From assembly GCA_023433705.1 (NCBI GenBank), contig JAEYUC010000076.1:1-20325 (forward strand): a DNA stretch of 20,325 bases. Direction: 5' to 3'. How positions within the stretch are numbered: position 1 is the first letter of the stretch; each line of letters starts with the position of its first letter. The DNA is from Pseudomonadota bacterium (GTDB lineage: Bacteria > Pseudomonadota > Gammaproteobacteria > Steroidobacterales > Steroidobacteraceae). Shown here one piece after another: positions 1 to 7,217 of this stretch. Both the position numbers and the translations under genes were made by a program. The notes below the pieces were generated by a model. That model did no database searches, had not been told where the DNA came from, and worked only from the letters and a program-made list of their open reading frames with translations.

Positions 1-519
1 TTCGACTACGTGTCGCCGAAGCACTTCCGGTCGCCGCAGTTTCCCGGCGCGAACGCGGCGGAAACCTGGCGGCTCGCGCTGCGGCGGGATTTGCGGTTGC
101 TGCTGTCCGAAGATCGTGAGGTCGTCCTGGTGCTGCCCGTGCCGGCGCTGGATTTCTCGCCGCGCACCTGCGTGCGTTTCCGGCCCATCGAGCGGTGGAT
201 GGACGAGCCCGATGCCGACGCGTGCACCGTGCCGCGCGCCGAGGTCGAAGCCGAACATGCGCAATCGCGCGCCATCGTCGCGGGTGTCGCGCGCGAAATC
301 GCCGATCCGGACTTGCACGTGGTCGATCCTGTCGACGCGTTGTGCGACGCGCGGAAATGTCGCGCGGTCATCGGCGGCCGGTTGATGTACCTCGACGACA
401 ATCATCTTTCGCCCGACGGCTCGAGATACGTGTGGGCGCGGATCCAGCCGCGTAACCTGCGTGCCAACGCCGACCGGCACTGGCAGTCGCCGCGCAGCGC
501 CTATCGCACGGAACGTTAG
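1..519 (+). CDS. C-terminal part of an SGNH-domain acyltransferase (5'-truncated by window edge)
   Basis: The frame is open from base 1 and ends at TAG 517-519, so only the last 172 residues are present. The tail carries YLDDNHLSPDG (encoded near 388-420), which matches the last conserved block of SGNH hydrolase domains, with its catalytic Asp and His. In OafA/YrhL-type proteins this domain follows a ten-helix membrane acyltransferase domain and helps O-acetylate surface polysaccharides; that membrane part would lie left of the window. No membrane segment is visible in the part seen. The stop overlaps the stop of the convergent rsmE by four bases (516-519). A free-standing SGNH esterase cannot be excluded. 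Family call is reasonable; substrate unknown. Confidence 0.7.
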   Translation, partial: FDYVSPKHFRSPQFPGANAAETWRLALRRDLRLLLSEDREVVLVLPVPALDFSPRTCVRFRPIERWMDEPDADACTVPRAEVEAEHAQSRAIVAGVAREIADPDLHVVDPVDALCDARKCRAVIGGRLMYLDDNHLSPDGSRYVWARIQPRNLRANADRHWQSPRSAYRTER

Positions 520-1265
520 TCCGGGAAATCTCCGCCGATGGCCTGCAAGGCTGCGAGCGCCGCGAGTCCAGCCGTTTCGGTGCGCAGGATGCGCGGGCCC
601 AGGCGACAACCCGTGAAGCCATTCGCCAGCGCGAACTGGCATTCGTTGTCGGCGAGTCCGCCTTCCGGGCCTATCAACAGGACCAGCGGTCGTCCCGCGG
701 ACTGCGGTGCGAACGCGGTGAGCGAAGTGGCGCCGTCCGCCGCGAGCAGTGCACGCGCGGCATCGGGCGGCAAGCGCGCGACTGCGTCGCCAAGGGTAAG
801 GGGATCGGCCACCGTCGGCACGCGGTTGCGACCGCATTGCTCGCAGGCGGAAATCGCGATCGATTGCCAGTGTTCCCGTTTGCGCGCGCGCTGCTTCGCG
901 TCGACGCGCACCACCGAACGCTCCGCGAGCACGGGCAGGATGCGCGCAACGCCGAGCTCGGTCGCCTTTTGCACGATGAGGTCCATGCGTTCGCCGCGCG
1001 CCACGCCCTGCAGCAGCGTGATCGACAGCGGGGACTCGCGCTCGACCGGATCGTGACTCACCACGCGCGCGGTGCTTCTCCCGGATTTTCCGTGCCTGGC
1101 ACCCAGCGTCGCGGAATATTCGCCTCCGGCGCCGTTGAACAGCGTCACCGGCGCGCCTTCCTCGAGGCGCAGCACGCGAGTGAGGTGCATGCCCGCCTGC
1201 TCGGGCAGCGGCACTTCGTTGCCCACCGCCAGCGGTCCGGGCACGTAAATGCGCGTCAGGCGCAT
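516..1265 (-). CDS. rsmE: 16S rRNA (uracil(1498)-N3)-methyltransferase RsmE
   Basis: RsmE is a SPOUT-class, SAM-dependent enzyme that methylates U1498 of 16S rRNA in the 30S subunit. The 249-residue protein has the family landmarks: an N-terminal PUA-like part (about 1-70), QKATELGV at 99-106, a CEQCGRNRVP block at 141-150, LIGPEGGL at 197-204 and LGPRILRTETA at 222-232, the last two forming the knotted SAM site. Length is normal for the family. The ATG at 1265 lies inside the end of bioA (10-base overlap), which implies an operon and translational coupling. I recall the same bioA-rsmE adjacency in Pseudomonas. The same frame stays open further upstream through bioA, but homology begins at MRLTRIYVPG. 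Confidence 0.95.
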   Translation of the reverse strand: MRLTRIYVPGPLAVGNEVPLPEQAGMHLTRVLRLEEGAPVTLFNGAGGEYSATLGARHGKSGRSTARVVSHDPVERESPLSITLLQGVARGERMDLIVQKATELGVARILPVLAERSVVRVDAKQRARKREHWQSIAISACEQCGRNRVPTVADPLTLGDAVARLPPDAARALLAADGATSLTAFAPQSAGRPLVLLIGPEGGLADNECQFALANGFTGCRLGPRILRTETAGLAALAALQAIGGDFPD

Positions 1266-2611
1266 GCGAGCTCGATTCCCTCGGTGGCGATGCGCGCGAG
1301 CAGATCCAGTTCCGCGGGCTCGATCGCGTACGGCGGCATGAAGTAGATGGTCGTGCCGAGTGGACGGATCAGCGCGCCGCGTTCGAGCGCGTGGCGATGG
1401 ATGCGCAGTCCGCGGCGCTCTTCCCAGGGCCATGGCACGCGCGCGGCCGGATCCTTCATGAGTTCGATGGCGAGGATCATCCCCGTCTGCCGGATTTCCG
1501 CGACGTGCGGATGTCCTTCGAGGTGACGCACGCTCGCGCGCATGTGAGTGGCGAGCGCCCGGTTGCGTTCGAGCACCGGCTGTTCGCGGAACAGCGCCAG
1601 CGTGGCGTTCGCCGCGGCGCAGGCGAGTGGGTTGCCGGTGTAACTGTGCGAGTGCAGGAATGCGTTGAGCTTCGTGTATTCGTCGTAGAAGGCGTCGTAG
1701 ACCTCGTCGGTGGTGACGACGACGGACAGCGGTAGATAGCCGCCGGTCAGTCCCTTCGACAGGCACAGGTAGTCGGGCCGGATGCCGGCCTGCTCGCAGG
1801 CGAACATCGTGCCGGTGCGCCCGAAGCCCACGGCGATCTCGTCGGCTATCAGGTGCACGCCGTGCCGGTCGCAGGCCGCGCGCAGCAGGCGCAGGTATTC
1901 CGGGTCGTACATGCGCATGCCGCCGGCGCACTGCACCAGCGGTTCGTCGATGACGGCCGCGACCTCGCGCGCATGCCGCGCGAGCGCTTCCTCCATGTGC
2001 GCGAACATCGCGCGCGCGTGTTCCGCCGGGCTGACGCCCGCCTCGCGCAGGAACGCGTCGGGTGACGGCACCGTGATCACGTCCATCAGTAGCGGCTTGT
2101 AGATGGACTTGTAGAGTTCGACGTTGCCCACCGCGAGCGCGCCCAGCGTCTCGCCGTGATAACTGTTCGCGAGCGTGATGAAACGCGTCTTGTTCGACTG
2201 GCCGCGGTTGCGCCAGTAGTGGAAGCTCATCTTCACCGCGACCTCGATCGCGGCCGAGCCGTTGTCCGCGAAGAAGCAGCGATTGAGTCCCCGCGGGGCG
2301 ATGCGCGTGAGCTCCTCGGCGAGCTGCACCGCCGGTTCGTGCGTGAACCCGGCGAAGATCACGTGTTCGAGCTTGCCGAGCTGCGCGGCCACGGCTGCGC
2401 CGATGCGCTCGTTCGCATGGCCGAACAGGTTCACCCACCAGGAGCTGATGCCGTCGAGGTAACGCTTGCCCGAGAAATCCTCGAGCCACACCCCCGATCC
2501 GGCGCGCAGCGGGATCAGCGGCACGGTCTCGTGATCCTTCATCTGCGTGCAGGGGTGCCACACGTGCGCGAGATCGCGCGTCACCCAGTTGGAATTGCGG
2601 TCCGATGACAT
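1256..2611 (-). CDS. bioA: Adenosylmethionine-8-amino-7-oxononanoate aminotransferase BioA
   Basis: BioA uses SAM as amino donor to convert KAPA to DAPA in biotin synthesis; it is a cytoplasmic, PLP-dependent class III aminotransferase. The 451-residue protein shows the N-terminal HVWHPCTQM segment typical of BioA (16-24), ISSWWVNLFGH (55-65), the DEIAVGFGRTG block with the cofactor Asp at 257, and the PLP Schiff-base lysine K286 in LSKGLTGGY. A C-terminal GTTIYFMPPY block is also present. Length is slightly above the E. coli enzyme. It is the first gene of a two-gene operon with rsmE. The divergent ampD starts 47 bases away, so both promoters must fit in or near that gap. No bioB, bioF or bioD is in the window, so biotin genes are not clustered here. 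Confidence 0.96.
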   Translation of the reverse strand: MSSDRNSNWVTRDLAHVWHPCTQMKDHETVPLIPLRAGSGVWLEDFSGKRYLDGISSWWVNLFGHANERIGAAVAAQLGKLEHVIFAGFTHEPAVQLAEELTRIAPRGLNRCFFADNGSAAIEVAVKMSFHYWRNRGQSNKTRFITLANSYHGETLGALAVGNVELYKSIYKPLLMDVITVPSPDAFLREAGVSPAEHARAMFAHMEEALARHAREVAAVIDEPLVQCAGGMRMYDPEYLRLLRAACDRHGVHLIADEIAVGFGRTGTMFACEQAGIRPDYLCLSKGLTGGYLPLSVVVTTDEVYDAFYDEYTKLNAFLHSHSYTGNPLACAAANATLALFREQPVLERNRALATHMRASVRHLEGHPHVAEIRQTGMILAIELMKDPAARVPWPWEERRGLRIHRHALERGALIRPLGTTIYFMPPYAIEPAELDLLARIATEGIELACA

Positions 2612-2658
2612 CGTGGTGCCGTTTTCGCGGGCGGCTATTGTGGCATGCTAGATCCCGC

Positions 2659-3198
2659 ATGCGCGTGGATCTCAGCACCGGCCTGCTGGTCGGGGTCAAA
2701 CAAGTGTTTTCGCCGTTCTTCGACGCGCGCCCCACGGGCGTCGTGCCCGATCTCATCGTGCTCCATGGCATCAGCCTGCCGCCCGGCGAGTTCGGCGGGC
2801 CGTGGATTTCGCGGTTGTTCACGGGCGCCGCGATGCCACCGCAGCATCATCCGTTCTTCGCGACGCTCACCGGGCTGCGCGCTTCGGCGCACCTGCTGGT
2901 CCGCCGCGACGGCGCGGTCGAGCAGTACGTGTCGCTCAACGAGCGCGCCTGGCATGCGGGAAAATCGTCATGGCTCGGTCGCGAAGCGTGCAACGACTAC
3001 TCGATCGGAATCGAGTGCGAAGGCACCGACGAGCTTCCCTACGAGCCGGCGCAGTACGCAACGTTGCGCGAATTGCTGCCCATGCTTCGCGCGGCCTATC
3101 CAGCCATCGCGGCGGACCGCGTCGTGGGACACAGCGACGTCGCCCCCGGACGCAAGACCGATCCCGGCCCGTCCTTCGACTGGAGCCGTATCAGGTAG
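2659..3198 (+). CDS. ampD: 1,6-anhydro-N-acetylmuramyl-L-alanine amidase AmpD
   Basis: AmpD is a cytoplasmic zinc amidase that cuts the peptide from anhydro-muropeptides during cell-wall recycling and so sets the inducer level for AmpR-type beta-lactamase control. The 179-residue protein has the amidase_2 fold signatures: LHGISLPPGEFGG with zinc ligand H36, and GHSDVAPGRKTDPGPSFDW with H158, K166 and D168 matching E. coli H154, K162 and D164. Where many AmpDs have HN after the first ligand, this one has HG. An earlier in-frame ATG at 2605 would overlap bioA and add 18 residues without family similarity, so I chose 2659, which gives the usual length. No strong Shine-Dalgarno is evident. It is convergent with the adenosyltransferase gene, 20 bases away. 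Confidence 0.93.
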   Translation: MRVDLSTGLLVGVKQVFSPFFDARPTGVVPDLIVLHGISLPPGEFGGPWISRLFTGAAMPPQHHPFFATLTGLRASAHLLVRRDGAVEQYVSLNERAWHAGKSSWLGREACNDYSIGIECEGTDELPYEPAQYATLRELLPMLRAAYPAIAADRVVGHSDVAPGRKTDPGPSFDWSRIR

Positions 3199-3218
3199 TC
3201 AGAGGCAGGGGCGGCCGG

Positions 3219-3776
3219 TCAGACCCTGGCGCGATCGTGCTGCCAGAGTATTTCCGTGCCGCTCTCGTGGCGCGCGAGCACCCGCGCGATCACGAACAAC
3301 AGGTCCGAGAGCCGGTTGAGATACTGCGGTGCCTCGATGTTGACCTGATCCATCTCGGCGAGACTCCACACGCGCCGCTCGGCGCGACGCACGATGGTGC
3401 GCGCCAGGTGGCAGGCCGCGGCCGCCGGACCACCGCCCGGCAGGATGAAGTCCTTGAGCGCGGGCAGTGGTTCGTTGAACTTGTCGAGCACCGCTTCGAG
3501 CTGGGCGATCCGGTCGGCCTTGATCGCCTGCGTTCCGGGGATGCACAACTCGCCGCCGAGATCGAACAGGTCATGCTGGATCGCGGTGAGGCAACGCGCC
3601 ACTTCCGCGGGCAGCCCCGCCACGGCAAGCACGACGCCGATGGCGCTGTTCGCCTCGTCGACGGTCCCGTACGCCTCCACGCGCGCATGGTCCTTGCGGA
3701 CGCGCTGACCATCGCCGAGACCGGTGGTGCCGTCATCGCCTGTGCGTGTGTAGATCCGGCTCAAGCGATGTCCCAT
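3219..3776 (-). CDS. pduO: PduO-type cob(I)alamin adenosyltransferase
   Basis: This enzyme transfers the adenosyl group of ATP to cob(I)alamin or cobinamide to make the coenzyme form of B12 in the cytoplasm. The 185-residue protein carries the PduO/MMAB signatures: the N-terminal ATP-binding YTRTGDDGTTGL (9-20), RVEAYGTVDEANS (32-44), the RRAERRVWSL helix (130-139) and the YLNRLSDLLFVIAR helix (152-165). It is unrelated to the CobO/BtuR type despite the shared reaction. Its ATG at 3776 lies 17 bases past the btuB stop, so it is probably co-transcribed with btuB and under the same cobalamin riboswitch, pairing import with activation of B12. PduO-type enzymes are often annotated without a gene symbol; the family call is firm. 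Confidence 0.92.
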   Translation of the reverse strand: MGHRLSRIYTRTGDDGTTGLGDGQRVRKDHARVEAYGTVDEANSAIGVVLAVAGLPAEVARCLTAIQHDLFDLGGELCIPGTQAIKADRIAQLEAVLDKFNEPLPALKDFILPGGGPAAAACHLARTIVRRAERRVWSLAEMDQVNIEAPQYLNRLSDLLFVIARVLARHESGTEILWQHDRARV

Positions 3777-3793
3777 GTTCGGCCTCCGGGTTT

Positions 3794-5638
3794 TCAGTCG
3801 AAGCTGTAGCGTACTCCTATCGTGTACGAGCGGCCGTCGGTGCGGTAGCCCTCCACGAGTACGTAATCTTCGTCGAATGCGTTCTCCAGGCGGCCCTGCA
3901 CCGTGAGCGCGTCGTTCACGCGGTAGCGCAGCGTGGCATTCACGAGTGCATACGAATCGAGCGTAACGTTGTCCGGGAAACCGAAATCCTTGCGATTTCC
4001 GTAGGCCGCGATGTCGACGCCGACATCCAGCGGACCCACGTCGCGGCTGACCGCGACCATCAGCGACTCGCGCGAACGGCGCAGCAGGCGCTCGTCGGTC
4101 GTTTCGTCGCGAGGATCCTGGAACGTCAGCTCCGTGCGCGCGCGCCACGCTTCGCCGCTGAACTGCCAGCCGAGCTCCACACCCTTGATGCGCGCCCGGG
4201 CGACATTGCGGTTCTGGCCGTCGAAGGTCGTGAAATCCGTGATCACGTATTCGATCAGGTCGTCGATGCGGTTGTCGAACGCGGCCAGCGTGATCTGCTG
4301 GCGTTCGCCTAACTTCTGACGCACCATGACCTGGAACTGCCGGGAAACCTCCGGCTCCAGGTCCGGGTTGCCGCCGAAGCCGAAGCGATCGGTGCTGTCG
4401 GGAGCGCGGAACGCCTTGCCGGCCGACACGGAAAGACGTGTGTCGCCCAGGCCGACGCCGAGCTCGGCGTTCCAGGTCACTTCGTTGCCGAAGGTCTCGT
4501 GGTCGACATTGCCGAGCGCGAGCCGCGCGTTGAAGCGCCCGGTGGAGAACTGGTCCTGGACGAAGAACATCCGGACGTCGGTGTCCTCGTCGATCACCGT
4601 GCCGACGGACTGCGCGCGTGTGTCCTCGAAGCTCTGCTGCGCGCCGAAGGTCAGCGAATGCGAGCCGAGCTTCGCGAGATCGACCTGCGCATCGATCGTC
4701 GTGCGTCCGGTGCGCGCGTAGTCGAACTCCTCGGGTCCGAATCCGGGCTGGCGCTGATCGATGTCGTCCAGTGCGTGACTCGCGTTCACGCGGACGCCGA
4801 AGCCATCCTTCGCGCGGTATTCGCCCTCGAGCGAGTACACGCCATTCTCGAAGTCCTGGGACACCGGCGCATACGGCGGCGTGCCGAAGGTCTGCGCCGT
4901 GTACTCGGTACGACCAGTGGCGCCCCAGCCGCGCGCGCGGAACGTGAGCTCGCTGCTCGGCGCGAATTCGACGAGCGCGCGCCCGGTCACGTTGCGATAG
5001 CCGCGATCGACGTCGTCGTCGATGAAGACCGGCATTCCCTCGCTCTCGGTGTATCCGCCGCCGAAGCCGAATTTCCAGCGTTCGCCGGCCGAAACGGTCG
5101 CATCGCCGAACAGCTGCTGCGTGGAGTGGCTGCCGTACGTCGCGCCGGCGCTGAAGCCATTCTCTGTCGCGCCGCGCGTGAAGATCTGCACCACGCCGCC
5201 GATGGCCTCGGTGCCGTACAGCGACGAGCCCGGACCCTTTACGATCTCGATGCGCTCGATCGCCTCCGGCGAGATGTTCTGCAGCGCCGCGCCGCCGATC
5301 GTGCCGGGGTTCATGCGCACGCCGTCGATCAGCACGACGGTGTGGTTGCTCTCGGTGCCACGCGTGAACAGCGAGGTCGTCTGGCCCTGGCCGCCGTTGC
5401 GCGCGACTTCGAGGCCCGCGTGTTGCTGCAGCAGCTCGCTGACGTCGCGGGCGAGGGTGCGCTCGATGTCGTTGCGCGTGATGACGATCACGGGTGTGCC
5501 GACGGAGGACAACGCGACCGGCGTACGCGTCGCCGTGACGACGGTTTCGTCGAGTTCGTCCTGGGCGAGGGCGACGGTGGTAGTTAGAGCGGCCGCGACG
5601 GCGACGGCGACCCGAGAACGGATGAATCTATCGATCAT
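3794..5638 (-). CDS. btuB: TonB-dependent vitamin B12 outer-membrane receptor BtuB
   Basis: BtuB imports cobalamin across the outer membrane using TonB energy. The 614-residue precursor has a signal peptide (about 1-25, ending VALA before Q26), a TonB-box-like ETVVTATR at 31-38, a plug domain (IERTLARDVSELLQ, then the LIDGVRMNPGT and IERIEIVKGPGSSLYGTEAIGG blocks) and a beta-barrel ending in an aromatic-rich strand, YTIGVRYSFD. The final residue is Asp after Phe, slightly unusual for a barrel end. ATG 5638 is preceded by GGAAAGG. The same frame is open further upstream through the riboswitch, but that part is leader RNA, not protein. The B12 assignment rests on the riboswitch and the downstream adenosyltransferase as well as overall similarity. 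Its LTT codons form one of the four CTAACTACC sites. Confidence 0.92.
   Translation of the reverse strand: MIDRFIRSRVAVAVAAALTTTVALAQDELDETVVTATRTPVALSSVGTPVIVITRNDIERTLARDVSELLQQHAGLEVARNGGQGQTTSLFTRGTESNHTVVLIDGVRMNPGTIGGAALQNISPEAIERIEIVKGPGSSLYGTEAIGGVVQIFTRGATENGFSAGATYGSHSTQQLFGDATVSAGERWKFGFGGGYTESEGMPVFIDDDVDRGYRNVTGRALVEFAPSSELTFRARGWGATGRTEYTAQTFGTPPYAPVSQDFENGVYSLEGEYRAKDGFGVRVNASHALDDIDQRQPGFGPEEFDYARTGRTTIDAQVDLAKLGSHSLTFGAQQSFEDTRAQSVGTVIDEDTDVRMFFVQDQFSTGRFNARLALGNVDHETFGNEVTWNAELGVGLGDTRLSVSAGKAFRAPDSTDRFGFGGNPDLEPEVSRQFQVMVRQKLGERQQITLAAFDNRIDDLIEYVITDFTTFDGQNRNVARARIKGVELGWQFSGEAWRARTELTFQDPRDETTDERLLRRSRESLMVAVSRDVGPLDVGVDIAAYGNRKDFGFPDNVTLDSYALVNATLRYRVNDALTVQGRLENAFDEDYVLVEGYRTDGRSYTIGVRYSFD
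5579..5587 (-). repeat. CTAACTACC nonamer, copy 1 (btuB signal peptide)
   Basis: On the minus strand these nine bases read CTA ACT ACC in frame and encode Leu19-Thr-Thr of the BtuB signal peptide. It is one of four identical nonamers in the window, all encoding LTT in the sense strand of a gene. Confidence 0.8.
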
Positions 5639-5711
5639 GACAGGCCCTTTCCATGCACTCCCGCATGGGTCGTGAGACTTGGACGCCTCGCGATGCGCGG
5701 GATGGAAGGCC
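5639..5711 (-). promoter_or_regulatory. btuB leader expression platform with RBS-sequestering arms
   Basis: Between riboswitch and btuB, the minus strand reads ATGGAAAGGGCC at 5654-5643, containing the likely Shine-Dalgarno GGAAAGG. An upstream arm, GGCCTTCCAT at 5711-5702, can pair with all of it (TTCCAT with ATGGAA, GGCC with GGCC, two bases bulged). The GCCTTCC in that arm is also complementary to GGAAGGC at 5815-5809 inside the riboswitch core. A local hairpin, CCATGC (5668-5663) with GCATGG (5656-5651), competes for part of the same bases. This supports control of translation initiation rather than transcription termination; I see no U-tract terminator. The pairings are seen in sequence; the switching mechanism is inferred. 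Confidence 0.5.
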
Positions 5712-5760
5712 AGCTTCGGGCCCGTTCCAGTGCCCGCCGCACCTCGAGGAACTGCCGATC

Positions 5761-5930
5761 GGCCGGTCTCCGGACTCTCGAAGTGGAGCCTCGCGGCTCC
5801 GACACATCGCCTTCCCATGCCGCGAGGGCACAGTGGCCGTTGATGTGTCGCATTCGATTACCGTTGCGGGGGCAGTGCTGGAATCGCCTCGTGTCTCGTC
5901 GACCTGCGGCTCACCAGCTTCCCGTAACCT
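5761..5930 (-). promoter_or_regulatory. Cobalamin (AdoCbl-type) riboswitch upstream of btuB
   Basis: The minus strand has the conserved cobalamin aptamer elements in order: GGTTACGGGAAGCTGGTGA (from 5930), CCAGCACTGCCCCCGCAACGG, the GGTAA end (5871-5858), the B12-box GCCACTG (5837-5831), GGGAAGGC (5816-5809) and the closing GAGTCCGGAGACCGGCC (5777-5761). Stems are supported by complementarity: GCTGG with CCAGC, ACACATC (5847-5841) with GATGTGT (5808-5802), and a GGAGCC/GGCTCC hairpin. Members of this class bind adenosylcobalamin and switch off B12 uptake or synthesis genes. An insertion of about 25 bases sits in the loop of the GCTGG/CCAGC stem. It should control btuB and probably the adenosyltransferase behind it. 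The remainder of 5639-6005 holds only its platform and the divergent phosphatase leader. Confidence 0.95.
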
Positions 5931-6005
5931 TTCGGCGGGGCGCACTCTAACGGGATTCGTGGTGAATTGACAGTTCCCGCGGCGCTCCCGCAGGCTTCGC
6001 CCGCG

Positions 6006-6788
6006 ATGTCATCCCAACAATTGTCAAAAGAACTCGTGGCCGCGCTCGACGCGGCCAAGGCGGCCGCGGACGTGATCCGCGGCTTCTACCAGCGCAACGT
6101 CCGGATCGAGGTGAAGGCCGACAAGACGCCGGTGACCGAGGCCGACGTGCGATCGGAAGAGGCGATTCGCGAGCTGCTCACGAAACGTTTTCCTTCCTAC
6201 GGCTTCTACGGCGAGGAGACCGGCAAGTCGGACATGAACGCCGAGAGCGTCTGGCTGGTCGACCCGATCGACGGCACCAAGTCGTTCGTGCGCGAGTGTC
6301 CGTTCTTCTCGACGCAGATCGCGCTTATGCGCGGCGGTCGCATGGTGCTCGGCGTCTCGTGCGCACCTGCGTACGACGAGCTCGCGTGGGCCGAGCGCGG
6401 GACCGGCGCGTTCCTCAACGGCAAGCAGATCCGGGTAAGCAAGGTTGCGTCGCTCGATGCCGCGATCGTCTCGGGCGGCAATCTCAAGACCCTGGCCGCA
6501 TCGCCGGCGTGGCCGCGCTTCGGCGGACTCCTGGGCCGCATCAGCCGCATTCGCGGCTACGGCGATTTCGTGCACTACCACCTGCTCGCGCGTGGCGCCC
6601 TCGACGTCGTCGTCGAGTCCGACGTGAACATCCTCGACATCGCGGCGCTGACCGTCATCGTCGAGGAGGCGGGCGGCACTTTCACGAACCTGGCGGGCGC
6701 CCCGGTCGGGCTCGACACGACCAGCGTGCTCGCGAGCAATGGCGCGTTGCACGCGACCGTGCTGGAGGCGATCGGTTTCGGGAGCTGA
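6006..6788 (+). CDS. Inositol-monophosphatase-family phosphatase, possibly histidinol-phosphatase (HisN-like)
   Basis: The 260-residue protein is a Mg-dependent, Li-sensitive-type phosphatase of the IMPase fold. Metal ligands are visible: E70-E71 in GEETG, the DPIDGTKSF motif (D86, D89) and D211 in NILDIAAL. DPIDGTKSFV together with GYGDFVHYHLLARGALD (184-200) is more like HisN-type histidinol-phosphate phosphatases than SuhB or CysQ, but substrate cannot be decided from sequence alone. A HisN role would be the dephosphorylation of L-histidinol phosphate; no other his gene is near. ATG 6006 gives a normal N terminus; the TTG at 5967 would add 13 residues with no similarity. It is divergent from the btuB riboswitch and is followed after three bases by a small gene, so the two form a transcription unit. 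Confidence 0.85.
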   Translation: MSSQQLSKELVAALDAAKAAADVIRGFYQRNVRIEVKADKTPVTEADVRSEEAIRELLTKRFPSYGFYGEETGKSDMNAESVWLVDPIDGTKSFVRECPFFSTQIALMRGGRMVLGVSCAPAYDELAWAERGTGAFLNGKQIRVSKVASLDAAIVSGGNLKTLAASPAWPRFGGLLGRISRIRGYGDFVHYHLLARGALDVVVESDVNILDIAALTVIVEEAGGTFTNLAGAPVGLDTTSVLASNGALHATVLEAIGFGS

Positions 6789-6791
6789 GCG

Positions 6792-7217
6792 ATGGGCGTA
6801 TTTCTGCGCTGGGGAATATTCGGAATCCTGGCTGTCGCCGCGCTGGTCTACGCGTACAACGCGAGCAAGAAGCTGGCCGAAAGCCGTTCGAGGAATCCGC
6901 CCGTCGCGGCGCAGGCGTCCGGCGAGGACGAGCCCGCGCCCGAGCCGGAAAACGCATCGCCCGATCCTGCATCGGCGCAATGTACGGCGGAACTCGACGT
7001 GGCGCGCCGGGCATTACAGGCGCGTCGCGAGGGCGAACCCCTCGATCGACTGCTGCGGATTCCGGAGATCGCGTGGCAGGAACCACCCGCGCGCCGCGAG
7101 CGGCTCACGCAGGTGGCGACGCGCTGGTTCAACCTCGAAGGTGATGTGCCGATTCCCGCCGAATTCCGCGCCAGCGTGATCGCCGACTGCGAAAAGAATC
7201 TCAGCCCGGCGCCATGA
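6792..7217 (+). CDS. Small single-pass membrane protein of unknown function
   Basis: I do not recognise a family. The 141-residue product has one N-terminal hydrophobic helix (about 6-22, GIFGILAVAALVYAY in the core), a Pro/Glu/Ala-rich linker (about 35-62) and a predicted helical C-terminal domain (about 63-138). Two cysteines, C64 and C133, bracket that domain and could form a disulfide if it faces the periplasm. The start follows the phosphatase stop by three bases, so the two are probably co-translated. Its last 17 bases overlap the end of the convergent btuD-like gene (7201-7217). Base composition and codon use look like the neighbours. The coding call rests on the clean operon spacing and the ordered architecture. 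Confidence 0.75.
   Translation: MGVFLRWGIFGILAVAALVYAYNASKKLAESRSRNPPVAAQASGEDEPAPEPENASPDPASAQCTAELDVARRALQARREGEPLDRLLRIPEIAWQEPPARRERLTQVATRWFNLEGDVPIPAEFRASVIADCEKNLSPAP

Noticed and set aside
2605..2658. ATG 2605 as the start of ampD.
   Set aside because: It would overlap bioA head-on and adds 18 residues not seen in AmpD; ATG 2659 gives the normal length.
516..2822. A single 768-codon open frame on the minus strand covering rsmE and running through bioA.
   Set aside because: Only the last 249 codons resemble a protein family (RsmE). The rest is out of frame with the clear bioA gene and is a high-GC open-frame artefact.
4499..5587. A 362-codon open frame on the plus strand opposite btuB.
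   Set aside because: It is antisense to a well-supported receptor gene, Arg/Val/Ala-rich, without recognisable motifs; typical of GC-rich complementary frames.
5651..5668. CCATGC/GCATGG hairpin as an intrinsic terminator before btuB.
   Set aside because: It overlaps the ribosome binding site and has no U-tract; better treated as part of a translational expression platform.
5967..5972. TTGACA as a -35 box, or its TTG as the start of the phosphatase gene.
   Set aside because: No acceptable -10 box lies at 15-19 bases, and the 13 extra residues lack similarity; ATG 6006 is preferred.
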